From: an uncultured Collinsella sp.
GTDB lineage: Bacteria; Actinomycetota; Coriobacteriia; Coriobacteriales; Coriobacteriaceae
DNA: 6,946 nt
Assembly: GCA_902464485.1 (NCBI GenBank)
Contig: CABQJJ010000087.1
Location: forward strand, 1-6,946
Direction of reading: 5' to 3'
Position 1 is the first letter of the stretch. Each line of letters opens with the position of its first letter. Positions 1 through 6,631 of the stretch are shown here, piece by piece. The notes under the pieces are model-generated. The model ran no database searches. It had not been told where the DNA came from and saw only the letters and a program-made list of their open reading frames with translations. A program made the position numbers and the translations under genes.

Positions 1-4
1 ACGA

Positions 5-32
5 CCCGCCGAGCTTGCCCCGGCGGGCTTTT
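5..32 (+). terminator. Probable intrinsic terminator of an upstream gene outside the window
   Basis: A perfect 7-bp GC-only stem (CCCGCCG at 5-11, CGGCGGG at 21-27) encloses a 9-base loop and is followed by CTTTT (28-32). The shape fits a rho-independent terminator with a short T tract. It lies just before mfd, so it most likely ends the transcript of the preceding, unseen gene. If so, mfd either has a promoter overlapping this short region or depends on read-through. The T tract is only four bases, so efficiency may be modest. Confidence 0.6.
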
Positions 33-46
33 GGCGTTGCGATGCC

Positions 47-53
47 GGAGGAA
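47..53 (+). promoter_or_regulatory. Ribosome binding site that fixes the mfd start
   Basis: GGAGGAA lies six bases upstream of the ATG at 58, a near-ideal Shine-Dalgarno and spacing. An in-frame TTG at 31 would add nine residues, but it sits in the T tract of the preceding terminator hairpin and has no ribosome binding site. The ATG at 58 is therefore preferred. Confidence 0.85.
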
Positions 54-57
54 CAGC

Positions 58-3000
58 ATGCTCATTCACCGTATAGCCGCGCAGCTCTACACTGCCGAGG
101 CTCTGCAGACCGTTGAGGCCGGGCTTGATGCCGGCGAGGACGTGACGCTGGCCGTGTCGCAGTCGGGCCGTACGCTTATGGCGGCCGCTCAGTTTGCGCG
201 CCGTCCGCGCCCCACGGTCTACATCGTGAGTGGCGAGGATGCCGCCGACCGCGCCGCTCGCAGCTTGGCTGCGTATGTGGGTCTGGTGCATGTGTGCCGT
301 TTTCCCGAGCGCAAGGACTATCCGTGGCGCGAGCAGGCGCCCGACGACGCCGTGGTGGCCCAGCGATGCGAGGCCCTGGGGCGCATCGTGCGCGGCGACA
401 ACTGCATCATGGTCGCATCGGCTCGCGCGTTGCTGCGTTGCGTGCCGCCGGTTGAGAGTCGCTATTGGGAGTCCACCACCTTTGCGGTGGGCGAGGAGAT
501 TCCCTTTGACGAGGTTCCGCAGCGCCTGGTGGGCATGGGCTATACCAATGCCGGCGCCGCCGACGCGCCCGGCCTGTTCCGCGTGCACGGTGACACCGTC
601 GAGGTGTTTCCCGCGCAGGAAAAAGCGCCCGTGCGCATTGAGTTTTTTGGCGACGAGATCGACCGCATCCGTCGCATGGTGAGCTCAACGGGCCAAACCA
701 TCGGCAACGAGGACAGTATCGAGATCTTCCCCTGCCGCGAGCTGGCGCTTACCGACGAGGCCGTCCACAACATGCATGTGGCGCTCTATCGCGCCAGCCA
801 GGACGACAGCAAGCTGGCCGCATTGCTCGAGATGGTGGATGCGCGCATCGTCACGCCCGAGCTCGATCGTTTTTTGCCGGTGATGTACGGCCAGACCGTG
901 AGCCCGCTGTCGCACGTGAGCGGCAAGGCGCTCGTGGTGCTGTCCGAGCCGCGCTCACTGTTCGACGATTGCCTGCGCGCCTACGAGGATATCGAGGCCC
1001 GTGCCGGCGAGGCGGGGGTCGACCGCCTGGACGGCCTGTACGTGCGTGCCCAGCAGCTCGATTTTGGTGCTCAGCAGCGCCTGAACTATGTGAGCCTGAT
1101 TCGCGCCGGCGGTGCGGTGACGGCCGAGCTCAAGATTGAGCAGCCGGCCATCGCAGGCTCGGACAACCGCTTTATGACGCGCATTCAAGAGGTCGTGGGC
1201 AAACGTTATGCCTGTGTGTTTGCCATTCCCGACCGCGGTGCGCGCGAGTCGATGGAGCTCACCTTTGGCGACGAAGGCATTACCTTTGAGGAGTCGCTGA
1301 CCTCGGCGCCCGAAAACGCCGGCGTCATTGGCGAGCGCGTACGCGTGGCAGCGGCAGATTCTGCCGATCGTGCTGCCCGCCAGGATGCCCATGCTGCAAT
1401 CCGCGAGCGCCGCGCCGATGCACTTAACGCCCGCTCGCTCGAGGCGGGTGCCGCGCAGGCTGCCGCCGGAGCCGCCGTGCCCACCATTTCGCGCGGGCGC
1501 GTGACCTTTGTCGATGCCGCCCTGCCGCAGGGCGTGGTGGTGCCCGACGCCAATTTGGCCGTGTTCTCGATCGCCGACCTCAACGCTCGCATGGACGCCA
1601 ACCGCGCTCGCAGCCGCCGGAAGGTGGACATTACGCAGATCACCTTCCCGTTTAAGCCGGGTGACTACGTGGTGCACGCTACCCACGGCATCGCGCTCTT
1701 TAGCGAGATCGCGCGCCAGGAAGTGGGTGGCAAGGAGCGTGACTACTTTTTGCTGGAATACGCCGACGGTGACAAGCTCTACGTGCCGCTCGAGCAAGTC
1801 GACCGCATCACGCGCTACGTTGGCCCCGACGGCGATAAGCCGCGCCTGACCAGGCTCAACACCGCAGACTGGACGCGCGCCACCAATAAGGCGCGTAAGA
1901 ATGCCAAAAAGCTGGCGTTTGACCTGGTCGACCTGTATACACGCCGCTCGTCGATCACGGGCATCGCCTGTCCGCCCGATACGCCCGAGCAGATCGAGAT
2001 GGAGGAGAGCTTCCCCTACGAGGAGACGCGCGATCAGCTGGAAGCCATCGCCGACATTAAGGCCGACATGGAGGCGCCCAAGCCCATGGACCGCCTGCTG
2101 TGCGGCGACGTGGGCTTTGGCAAGACCGAGGTCGCCCTGCGCGCGGCGTTTAAGTGCGTGGATTCCGGCCGCCAGGTCATGGTGCTCTGCCCCACGACCA
2201 TTCTGGCCCAGCAGCACTACGAGACGTTCTTTGAGCGCTTTGCCCCGTTTGGCCTTGAGGTCGAGGTGCTCAGCCGCTTCCGTACGCCGGCGCAGCAAAA
2301 GCGCGCACTCAAGGCGTTTGCCGAGGGCACAATTGACGTGCTGATCGGCACGCACCGCCTGCTTTCGGCCGACGTGAACCCCAAGAACCTGGGCTTGGTG
2401 ATCATTGACGAGGAGCAACGCTTTGGCGTACAGCACAAGGAGCAGCTCAAAAACCTGCGCGAGCAGATTGACGTGCTCACGCTTTCGGCTACGCCCATCC
2501 CGCGAACCATGCAGATGGCCACGAGCGGTGTGCGCGACATGAGCCTGATCACCACGCCGCCGACTGGGCGTCGTCCCGTGATCGTGCACGTGGGGGAGTA
2601 CGACCCCGATGTGGTGAGCGCGGCGATTCGCCTGGAGGTGGGTCGCGGCGGCCAAGTGTACTACGTGTCCAACCGCGTCAAGACCATCGACGACGCCGTG
2701 GCGCGCGTGCACGAGGCCGCGCCTGAGGCGCGCGTGGGCGTGGCGCACGGCAAGATGAGCCCGCGCGAGGTCGAGGACGTGATGATCGAGTTCGCGACCA
2801 AAAAGATCGACGTGCTCATCGCCACGACCATCGTGGAGAGTGGCATCGATAACGCGACCGCCAACACGCTCATCATCGAGGACTCGCAGCGCCTGGGCCT
2901 GGCGCAGCTCTACCAGCTCAAGGGTCGTGTGGGCCGCTCGGCCACGCAGGCCTATGCGTACTTTATGTTCCCGGGCGAGTTGCCGCTCACCGAGGAGGCC

Positions 3001-3690
3001 ACGGCGCGCCTGACTGCCCTTTCCGAGTTTCAGGACCTGGGCAGCGGCATGCGCATCGCCATGCGCGACCTGGAGATTCGTGGTGCCGGCTCGCTCATGG
3101 GCGCCGAGCAGCACGGCAACCTGTCGAGCGTGGGCTTTGATCTGTTTACGCAGATGCTGGGCCAGGCCGTGGCCGAGGCGCGCGGCGATGACGATGCCGG
3201 CGTGGAAGCGGCGAGCGTGGGCATCAACCTGCCGGCCGATTACTTCTTGTCCGAGGAATACCTGCCAGCGGTGGACCAGCGCGTGCTCGTGTACCGCAAA
3301 CTCGCGGCTGCCGAGGACCTGGAGAGCATCGACGAGGTGCAGGAAGAGACCGAGGCCGCGCATGGCGAGCTGCCGTTGGCGGGACTCAACCTGTTCAACC
3401 GCGCGCGCATCCGTATTCGCGGCGAGCGCCTGGGGCTCGAGAGCGTCACGCTCAGCGGCGGACGCATCACGTTTTTGGGTGTCGACGTGCCCAAGAAGGT
3501 GGCCTTTGAGCTTAAGACCCGCTATGGCGCGGTGAACTTCCCCAAGAGCCGCAAGCTGTCGGTGCCCTACAAGGCGGGCGCCGGTGCGGGCAGCGGCCTA
3601 GGCCGCGGTCTCGACGCCAACGACGGCACCGGCCCGGTGGCCGCGGCACTCATGCTGCTGCAGCAGCTGGGTGCGAGCGATGATGATTAA
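58..3690 (+). CDS. mfd: Transcription-repair coupling factor Mfd
   Basis: Mfd is a cytoplasmic DNA translocase that binds RNA polymerase stalled at a lesion, pushes it off the template and recruits UvrA for nucleotide excision repair. The 1210-residue protein is complete and slightly longer than the ~1150 usual for the family. Domains in order: a UvrB-like N-terminal module (about 1-250, with FRVHGDTVEVFP at 174-185 and RIEFFGDEIDRIR at 193-205); an Ala-rich linker (about 430-476); the RNA polymerase-interacting domain (about 530-600, starting FPFKPGDYVVHATHG); and RecG-like helicase lobes. The lobes carry Walker A GDVGFGKT (683-690), DEEQ (784-787), SATP (810-813) and motif VI QLKGRVGRS (953-961). 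A C-terminal TRCF/D7 domain begins near LPADYF at 1058 and is followed by a Gly/Ala-rich tail. All helicase motifs are intact, so the enzyme should be active. The start is set by the GGAGGAA site. I see no specific regulator site; expression is probably constitutive. Confidence 0.98.
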   Translation: MLIHRIAAQLYTAEALQTVEAGLDAGEDVTLAVSQSGRTLMAAAQFARRPRPTVYIVSGEDAADRAARSLAAYVGLVHVCRFPERKDYPWREQAPDDAVVAQRCEALGRIVRGDNCIMVASARALLRCVPPVESRYWESTTFAVGEEIPFDEVPQRLVGMGYTNAGAADAPGLFRVHGDTVEVFPAQEKAPVRIEFFGDEIDRIRRMVSSTGQTIGNEDSIEIFPCRELALTDEAVHNMHVALYRASQDDSKLAALLEMVDARIVTPELDRFLPVMYGQTVSPLSHVSGKALVVLSEPRSLFDDCLRAYEDIEARAGEAGVDRLDGLYVRAQQLDFGAQQRLNYVSLIRAGGAVTAELKIEQPAIAGSDNRFMTRIQEVVGKRYACVFAIPDRGARESMELTFGDEGITFEESLTSAPENAGVIGERVRVAAADSADRAARQDAHAAIRERRADALNARSLEAGAAQAAAGAAVPTISRGRVTFVDAALPQGVVVPDANLAVFSIADLNARMDANRARSRRKVDITQITFPFKPGDYVVHATHGIALFSEIARQEVGGKERDYFLLEYADGDKLYVPLEQVDRITRYVGPDGDKPRLTRLNTADWTRATNKARKNAKKLAFDLVDLYTRRSSITGIACPPDTPEQIEMEESFPYEETRDQLEAIADIKADMEAPKPMDRLLCGDVGFGKTEVALRAAFKCVDSGRQVMVLCPTTILAQQHYETFFERFAPFGLEVEVLSRFRTPAQQKRALKAFAEGTIDVLIGTHRLLSADVNPKNLGLVIIDEEQRFGVQHKEQLKNLREQIDVLTLSATPIPRTMQMATSGVRDMSLITTPPTGRRPVIVHVGEYDPDVVSAAIRLEVGRGGQVYYVSNRVKTIDDAVARVHEAAPEARVGVAHGKMSPREVEDVMIEFATKKIDVLIATTIVESGIDNATANTLIIEDSQRLGLAQLYQLKGRVGRSATQAYAYFMFPGELPLTEEATARLTALSEFQDLGSGMRIAMRDLEIRGAGSLMGAEQHGNLSSVGFDLFTQMLGQAVAEARGDDDAGVEAASVGINLPADYFLSEEYLPAVDQRVLVYRKLAAAEDLESIDEVQEETEAAHGELPLAGLNLFNRARIRIRGERLGLESVTLSGGRITFLGVDVPKKVAFELKTRYGAVNFPKSRKLSVPYKAGAGAGSGLGRGLDANDGTGPVAAALMLLQQLGASDDD

Positions 3691-3700
3691 CGAGTAAGAG

Positions 3701-3744
3701 GCGTGGCGGGACAAGGTTGTTGGCAATCGCTTGTTCCGCCATGC
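3701..3744 (+). other. Long RNA-type hairpin between mfd and the PAP2 gene
   Basis: GCGTGGCGGGACAAG (3701-3715) pairs along its full 15 bases with CTTGTTCCGCCATGC (3730-3744), with only two G-U wobbles. The 14-base loop can form a further short helix (GTTG/CAAT). No T run follows, so it is not a standard intrinsic terminator. It lies 10 bases after the mfd stop and 35 bases before the PAP2 start. It could protect the 3' end of the mfd message, mark a processing site, or act as a terminator without a U tract. Confidence 0.6.
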
Positions 3745-3769
3745 TGCGGGTTAATCCTCGTTTCAATCG

Positions 3770-3778
3770 AAAGGAAAG
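3770..3778 (+). promoter_or_regulatory. Ribosome binding site that fixes the PAP2 start
   Basis: The purine-rich AAAGGAAAG ends one base before the ATG at 3780, with the AAGG core about five to seven bases upstream. The frame is open back to TTG codons at 3717/3720, but these sit inside the 3701-3744 hairpin and lack a site. The 21 extra residues they would add (including several Arg, Lys and Asn) look unlike an N-terminal part of this membrane protein. Confidence 0.65.
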
Positions 3779-3779
3779 C

Positions 3780-4643
3780 ATGTTCGGATACATCTACAAG
3801 AAAGATGTCGCCATTATCGCGGTTGTCCTGTGCCTTTGTCTGGGCGTGGGCAGCTTCTTCGATTATCAGATCTCGAGTGCGCTGTTCAACATCGGCAGCA
3901 TGTACGGCCGCTTTATCGAGGCCGCCGGCGAGCTGCCGTTTGAGCTGACGGCGAGCGTCGCGGGCGTTATGCTCGTGCGCGCGGCGCGTCCCGATTCCAA
4001 GGGGAGCAAATGGCTCGCCGTGCTCGGCATCCTTGTCAATGTCGGTCTGGCCGGCTACGAGATCATCTCGTCCCTGCGGGTCGGCGGCAAACTCGTCGCG
4101 GTTCAGTTGGTGATGACGTTTGTGCTGGTCATCGCTGCCAACCTTGTCGTCTATCGCCTCACGCGCGACACCGACTCCGACGAGCTCACGCGCTGGGCGC
4201 TGATGGTGCTTGCCGTGTGGGTTGCCCAGGCCATCATCCTCAACGTGATCGTCAAACCGCTGTGGTCGCGACCGCGCATGCGCGTGATCGAGGTCACGCC
4301 GGGGCTCAATTTTCAGCCGTGGTGGGTGATCGGCAACCCCGACAAGTGGGCCTATATCGCCGCCGGCGTGATCAAGGACGGCTTTAAGTCGTTTGCGAGC
4401 GGACACACGGCGCACGCGGCTATTGGCCTTATGCTTGCCGGGCTTCCCACGGCGGCCTTTAAGGAAAAGCCGTCGCGCCGCCGCGTGGTCTTTTGGACGG
4501 CGGCTGTGGTCGCGGCGCTCGTCGCCTTTGGCCGTATCGTGATCGGTGCGCACTTTTTGACTGACGTGAGCTGCGGCTTTGCCCTGGTGCTGGCGCTTGA
4601 GTGCCTTGCCGCGCGCATTGCCTATCCCAACGGCGTACAATAG
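3780..4643 (+). CDS. PAP2-superfamily integral membrane phosphatase
   Basis: This 287-residue protein is rich in membrane helices; I read likely segments near residues 9-28, 54-68, 78-98, 104-125, 138-158, 211-227, 235-256 and 258-281. The three PAP2 signatures are present in relaxed form: K159-P-L-W-S-R-P-R-M (motif 1), ASGH at 206-209 with the key H209 (motif 2), and R252-x5-H258-x3-D262 (motif 3). Family knowledge says the two histidines and the aspartate carry out phosphoester hydrolysis on lipid phosphates, such as phosphatidate, phosphatidylglycerophosphate or undecaprenyl diphosphate, at the outer membrane face. The exact substrate cannot be read from the sequence. Deviations: Met replaces the usual Pro at the end of motif 1, Ala replaces Pro in PSGH, and Gly replaces Ser before R252. 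Catalytic residues remain, so it is probably active. It lies 89 bases after mfd and 45 before the aldolase, so it may share a transcript with the latter. Confidence 0.88.
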   Translation: MFGYIYKKDVAIIAVVLCLCLGVGSFFDYQISSALFNIGSMYGRFIEAAGELPFELTASVAGVMLVRAARPDSKGSKWLAVLGILVNVGLAGYEIISSLRVGGKLVAVQLVMTFVLVIAANLVVYRLTRDTDSDELTRWALMVLAVWVAQAIILNVIVKPLWSRPRMRVIEVTPGLNFQPWWVIGNPDKWAYIAAGVIKDGFKSFASGHTAHAAIGLMLAGLPTAAFKEKPSRRRVVFWTAAVVAALVAFGRIVIGAHFLTDVSCGFALVLALECLAARIAYPNGVQ

Positions 4644-4688
4644 CCCCGTTTGAATCATCTGGTCGACACCTGGTAAGAGAGGATTGCC

Positions 4689-5714
4689 ATGCTCGCGTTC
4701 AACAACGACTATTCCCACGGCGCACATACGGCGGTGCTGCAGGCGCTCGTCGACACCAACATGGAGCCGCAGCCCGGCTACGGCACCGATGCGCATACCG
4801 AGCGTGCCAAGCAGCTGATCCGCGAGGCCTGTCAGGCGCCCGACGCGGACGTGTTTTTTCTGGTGGGCGGCACGCAGGCCAACGCGACGGTGATCGACAT
4901 GCTGCTCGCGCCGTACGAGGGCGTGGTTGCCGCCGAGACCGGCCACGTTGCCTGCCACGAGGCGGGCGCCATCGAGTTTGGCGGCCACAAGGTGATCACC
5001 ATCCCTGGCTACGAGGGCAAGATGCACGCCGAGGATCTCGAAAACTATATCCAGGTGTTCTACGAAAACGAGAGCTGCGAGCACATGGTGTTCCCGGGCG
5101 CCGTGTATGTGAGCCTGTCGACCGAGTACGGCACGCTGTATTCAAAGGCCGAGCTCGCGGCGATTCACGCGGTGTGCCAGAAGCGCGAGATTCCGCTGTT
5201 TGTGGACGGTGCTCGCCTGGCCTATGCGCTGGCGGCCGATGAGTGCGACATTACCCTGCCCGAGCTGGCGCAGCTGTGCGACGTGTTCTACATCGGTGGC
5301 ACCAAGTGCGGCGCGCTCTGCGGCGAGGCTGTGGTGTTCTGCGGCATGCACGCCCCGGCGCATCCCATTCCGCGCATTAAGCAGCATGGCGCACTGCTTG
5401 CCAAGGGCCGCCTGACGGGTGTGCAGTTCGAGGCTCTTTTTACCGATGGCCTGTATTTTGAGATTGGTCGCCAGGCGGTCGAGACCGCTCAGGCGCTGCG
5501 TCGCGTGCTGCACGAGCGCGGCTACCAGTTCTTCTTGGAGACGCCGACCAACCAGCAGTTCGTGATTCTGCCCAACGAGGACATGGCCCGCATTCGCGAG
5601 CATGCGGCGATTGAGTACTGGGAAAAGTACGACGATACCCACACGGTGGTGCGTTTTTGTACCAGCTGGGCCACGACGCAGGAGGATATCGACGCGTTGG
5701 CGGCTGTCCTGTAG
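4689..5714 (+). CDS. ltaE: Low-specificity L-threonine aldolase (PLP-dependent, beta-eliminating lyase family)
   Basis: The predicted cytoplasmic enzyme cleaves L-threonine or L-allo-threonine to glycine and acetaldehyde, linking threonine breakdown to glycine supply. The 341-residue length is normal for the family. Visible fold type I PLP features: the N-terminal FNNDYSHGAH; GYGTDAHT (30-37); the phosphate-binding GGTQAN (60-65); H86 in ETGHVACHEAGA, which should stack on the cofactor; D173 in VDGARL, which pairs with the pyridine nitrogen; R176; and the Schiff-base lysine K206 in YIGGTKCGAL. R322 near the C-terminus (VVRFCTSW) is the likely substrate-carboxylate ligand. The ATG is preceded by AGAGAGGA six bases upstream. 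It is the last gene before a strong terminator and probably shares a transcript with the PAP2 gene. Some relatives act on other beta-hydroxy amino acids, so substrate preference is inferred. Confidence 0.9.
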   Translation: MLAFNNDYSHGAHTAVLQALVDTNMEPQPGYGTDAHTERAKQLIREACQAPDADVFFLVGGTQANATVIDMLLAPYEGVVAAETGHVACHEAGAIEFGGHKVITIPGYEGKMHAEDLENYIQVFYENESCEHMVFPGAVYVSLSTEYGTLYSKAELAAIHAVCQKREIPLFVDGARLAYALAADECDITLPELAQLCDVFYIGGTKCGALCGEAVVFCGMHAPAHPIPRIKQHGALLAKGRLTGVQFEALFTDGLYFEIGRQAVETAQALRRVLHERGYQFFLETPTNQQFVILPNEDMARIREHAAIEYWEKYDDTHTVVRFCTSWATTQEDIDALAAVL

Positions 5715-5731
5715 CCTGATGTAATGACGAG

Positions 5732-5775
5732 AGGCCGCCTTGCGCTGGGTTTGGCGCAAGGCGGCCTTTGTTTTT
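5732..5775 (+). terminator. Strong intrinsic terminator after the threonine aldolase gene
   Basis: A perfect 14-bp stem (AGGCCGCCTTGCGC at 5732-5745, GCGCAAGGCGGCCT at 5754-5767) with an 8-base loop is followed by TTGTTTTT (5768-5775). This is a textbook rho-independent terminator, 17 bases after the aldolase stop. It ends only a few bases before the ribosome binding site of the next gene on the same strand. Confidence 0.95.
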
Positions 5776-5777
5776 GA

Positions 5778-5787
5778 GGGGGAGGGG
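5778..5787 (+). promoter_or_regulatory. Ribosome binding site that fixes the GNAT start
   Basis: GGGGAGGGG-type purine tract immediately behind the terminator T run, with the GGAGG core (5781-5785) six bases from the ATG at 5792. A second in-frame ATG at 5801 is too far from it. An upstream TTG at 5768 lies in the terminator T run. Confidence 0.75.
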
Positions 5788-5791
5788 CTGT

Positions 5792-6394
5792 ATGCCCGAG
5801 ATGTCCGAGCCGACGATTCGCCTGGCGACGCCCGATGATGCGCCGGCGTTGCTTGCCATCTATGAGCCGTATGTGCGCCAGACGGCAATTACCTGCGAAT
5901 ACGAGGTGCCGAGTGTTGAGGAGTTCGCCGGGCGCATCGAGCGTACGCTCAAGCGCTATCCGTATTTGGTGATGGAGTCGGACGGGCGTCCGGTAGGCTA
6001 TGCCTATGTGAGTCCGCTTAACAGCCGCGAAGCATACGACTGGTCGGTTGAGACATCGATCTACCTGGCGCGCGATGTGCGCCACGGAGGGCTGGGCCGC
6101 AAACTGCATGACGCGCTCAAGCAATGCCTGATCGCGATGGGCATCACCAACATGTGCGCGCTCATTGCCGTGCCGCACGACAAGGATGACGAGTATCTGA
6201 CGCATAACAGCCAGGACTTTCATGCCCACATGGGATATCGCCTGGTGGGCGCCTTCGATCGCTGCGCCCAAAAGTTCGGCCGCTGGTATGACATGTGCTG
6301 GATGGAGCTGGTCCTAGCCGAGCGCACGCCCAACCAACCCAAGCCAACCTGGTTCCCCGCACTTGTCGCCCAAGGTTTCAAACCTACCATTTAG
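5792..6394 (+). CDS. GNAT family N-acetyltransferase, phosphinothricin acetyltransferase type
   Basis: The 200-residue cytoplasmic enzyme should move an acetyl group from acetyl-CoA to an amino group. The first strand reads TIRLATPDDAPALLAIY (8-24). VGYAYVSPLNSREAYDWSVE (68-87) and YLARDVRHGGLGRKL (91-105) follow, the latter holding the acetyl-CoA pyrophosphate loop R97-H-G-G-L-G102. E87 before TSIYL matches the conserved Glu of Bar/Pat relatives. The segment FHAHMGYRLVGAF (143-155) and GRWYDMCWMEL (163-173) are also typical. Known relatives acetylate phosphinothricin, methionine sulfone or sulfoximine and similar amino-acid analogues; the natural substrate here is unknown. The last ~25 residues (Pro-rich, after WMELVLAE) go beyond the core fold, and the stop codon's last base is the first base of a GGGAC-bounded element, so the tail could have been altered by an insertion. 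No independent promoter is evident. Confidence 0.9.
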   Translation: MPEMSEPTIRLATPDDAPALLAIYEPYVRQTAITCEYEVPSVEEFAGRIERTLKRYPYLVMESDGRPVGYAYVSPLNSREAYDWSVETSIYLARDVRHGGLGRKLHDALKQCLIAMGITNMCALIAVPHDKDDEYLTHNSQDFHAHMGYRLVGAFDRCAQKFGRWYDMCWMELVLAERTPNQPKPTWFPALVAQGFKPTI

Positions 6395-6499
6395 GGACAG
6401 GTTTATTTTGGCAGGTTTTTGGCTGTCTTGCGGTATCAAATCGCCGCAAGAAGTGCAGCATTCGTACGCTATTTTGACCTGAATCGTCCCCTCGGGACG
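6394..6499. repeat. Non-coding GGGAC/GTCCC-bounded structured element
   Basis: The tract opens with GGGACAGGT (6394-6402) and closes with ACCTGAATCGTCCC (6477-6490). GGGAC pairs with GTCCC and AGGT with ACCT, leaving a 5-base bulge. In the middle, GCTG-TCTTGCGG (6422-6433) pairs with CCGCAAGA (6444-6451) and CAGC (6456-6459). At the right edge, CGTCCC-CTC-GGGACG (6485-6499) forms a perfect 6-bp hairpin that competes with the outer pairing. There is no T run and no credible reading frame. From memory, GGGGACAGGTTTATTTT-like ends occur in REP-like repeats linked to Y1-type (RAYT) transposases in other bacteria. I could not check this, and no transposase is present here. Confidence 0.45.
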
Positions 6500-6508
6500 C
6501 ATTGCGAG

Positions 6509-6631
6509 CTAAGTGAGTAGACTTTTTGGCGCAGGGCAAGCACAAAGCTTATTCGCTTTAGTAAAACCGCAGGTCACAGAGGTGGCTGTTTTGGATGTGC
6601 TCGGCAGGTCGCGAAAAGTCTACTCACTTAG
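6509..6631. repeat. 123-base element with perfect 18-base terminal inverted repeats
   Basis: CTAAGTGAGTAGACTTTT (6509-6526) is the exact reverse complement of AAAAGTCTACTCACTTAG (6614-6631). Pairing continues inward with T-G and G-C, then C-G and G-C after a one-base bulge. Inside are AGCACA (6539-6544) pairing with TGTGCT (6596-6601), a small hairpin AAAGC/GCTTT (6544-6559), and AAAAC-c-GC (6563-6570) pairing with GC-t-GTTTT (6585-6592) around CAC/GTG (6575-6584). The whole could fold as a long stem with a branched head. No target-site duplication is seen at the ends (GCGAG on the left, ATTTA on the right) and there is no coding capacity. It may be a MITE-like or dispersed palindromic repeat, a structured RNA, or a paired regulator site. 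Confidence 0.6.

Noticed and set aside
31..57. TTG start that would extend mfd by nine residues
   Set aside because: It overlaps the T tract of the preceding hairpin and lacks a ribosome binding site, while the ATG at 58 has GGAGGAA at ideal spacing.
955..3363. An 802-codon open frame antisense to mfd
   Set aside because: It lies wholly within the well-supported mfd gene, its His/Ala/Arg/Leu-rich protein resembles no family, and long antisense frames are a normal by-product of G/C-biased third positions.
3717..3779. TTG starts that would extend the PAP2 protein by about 21 residues
   Set aside because: The codons lie inside the 3701-3744 hairpin with no ribosome binding site; the ATG at 3780 has one and gives a sensible membrane-protein N-terminus.
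4644..4688. A possible promoter (TTGAAT at 4650 with TAAGAG at 4674) before the aldolase gene
   Set aside because: The -10 match is poor, spacing is 18 and it overlaps the ribosome binding site; co-transcription with PAP2 is simpler.
3687..5084. A 465-codon minus-strand frame across the PAP2 gene and part of the aldolase gene
   Set aside because: The protein is rich in His, Arg and Asp without recognisable motifs, it opposes two genes with intact family signatures, and it has no clear start signal.
5142..6271. Minus-strand open frames opposite the aldolase and GNAT genes
   Set aside because: They run across the terminator and oppose two well-supported genes; no domains are visible.
6314..6502. 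A 62-codon minus-strand frame reading from the GGGAC element into the GNAT gene, and a 60-codon plus-strand frame at 6295-6477
   Set aside because: Both run across the inverted-repeat element and the GNAT end, lack a ribosome binding site and show no motif; more likely chance frames.
6509..6631. Reading the 18-base inverted repeat as the ends of an insertion sequence
   Set aside because: There is no transposase frame within it and no flanking target duplication, so only a non-autonomous element or other structured unit can be proposed.
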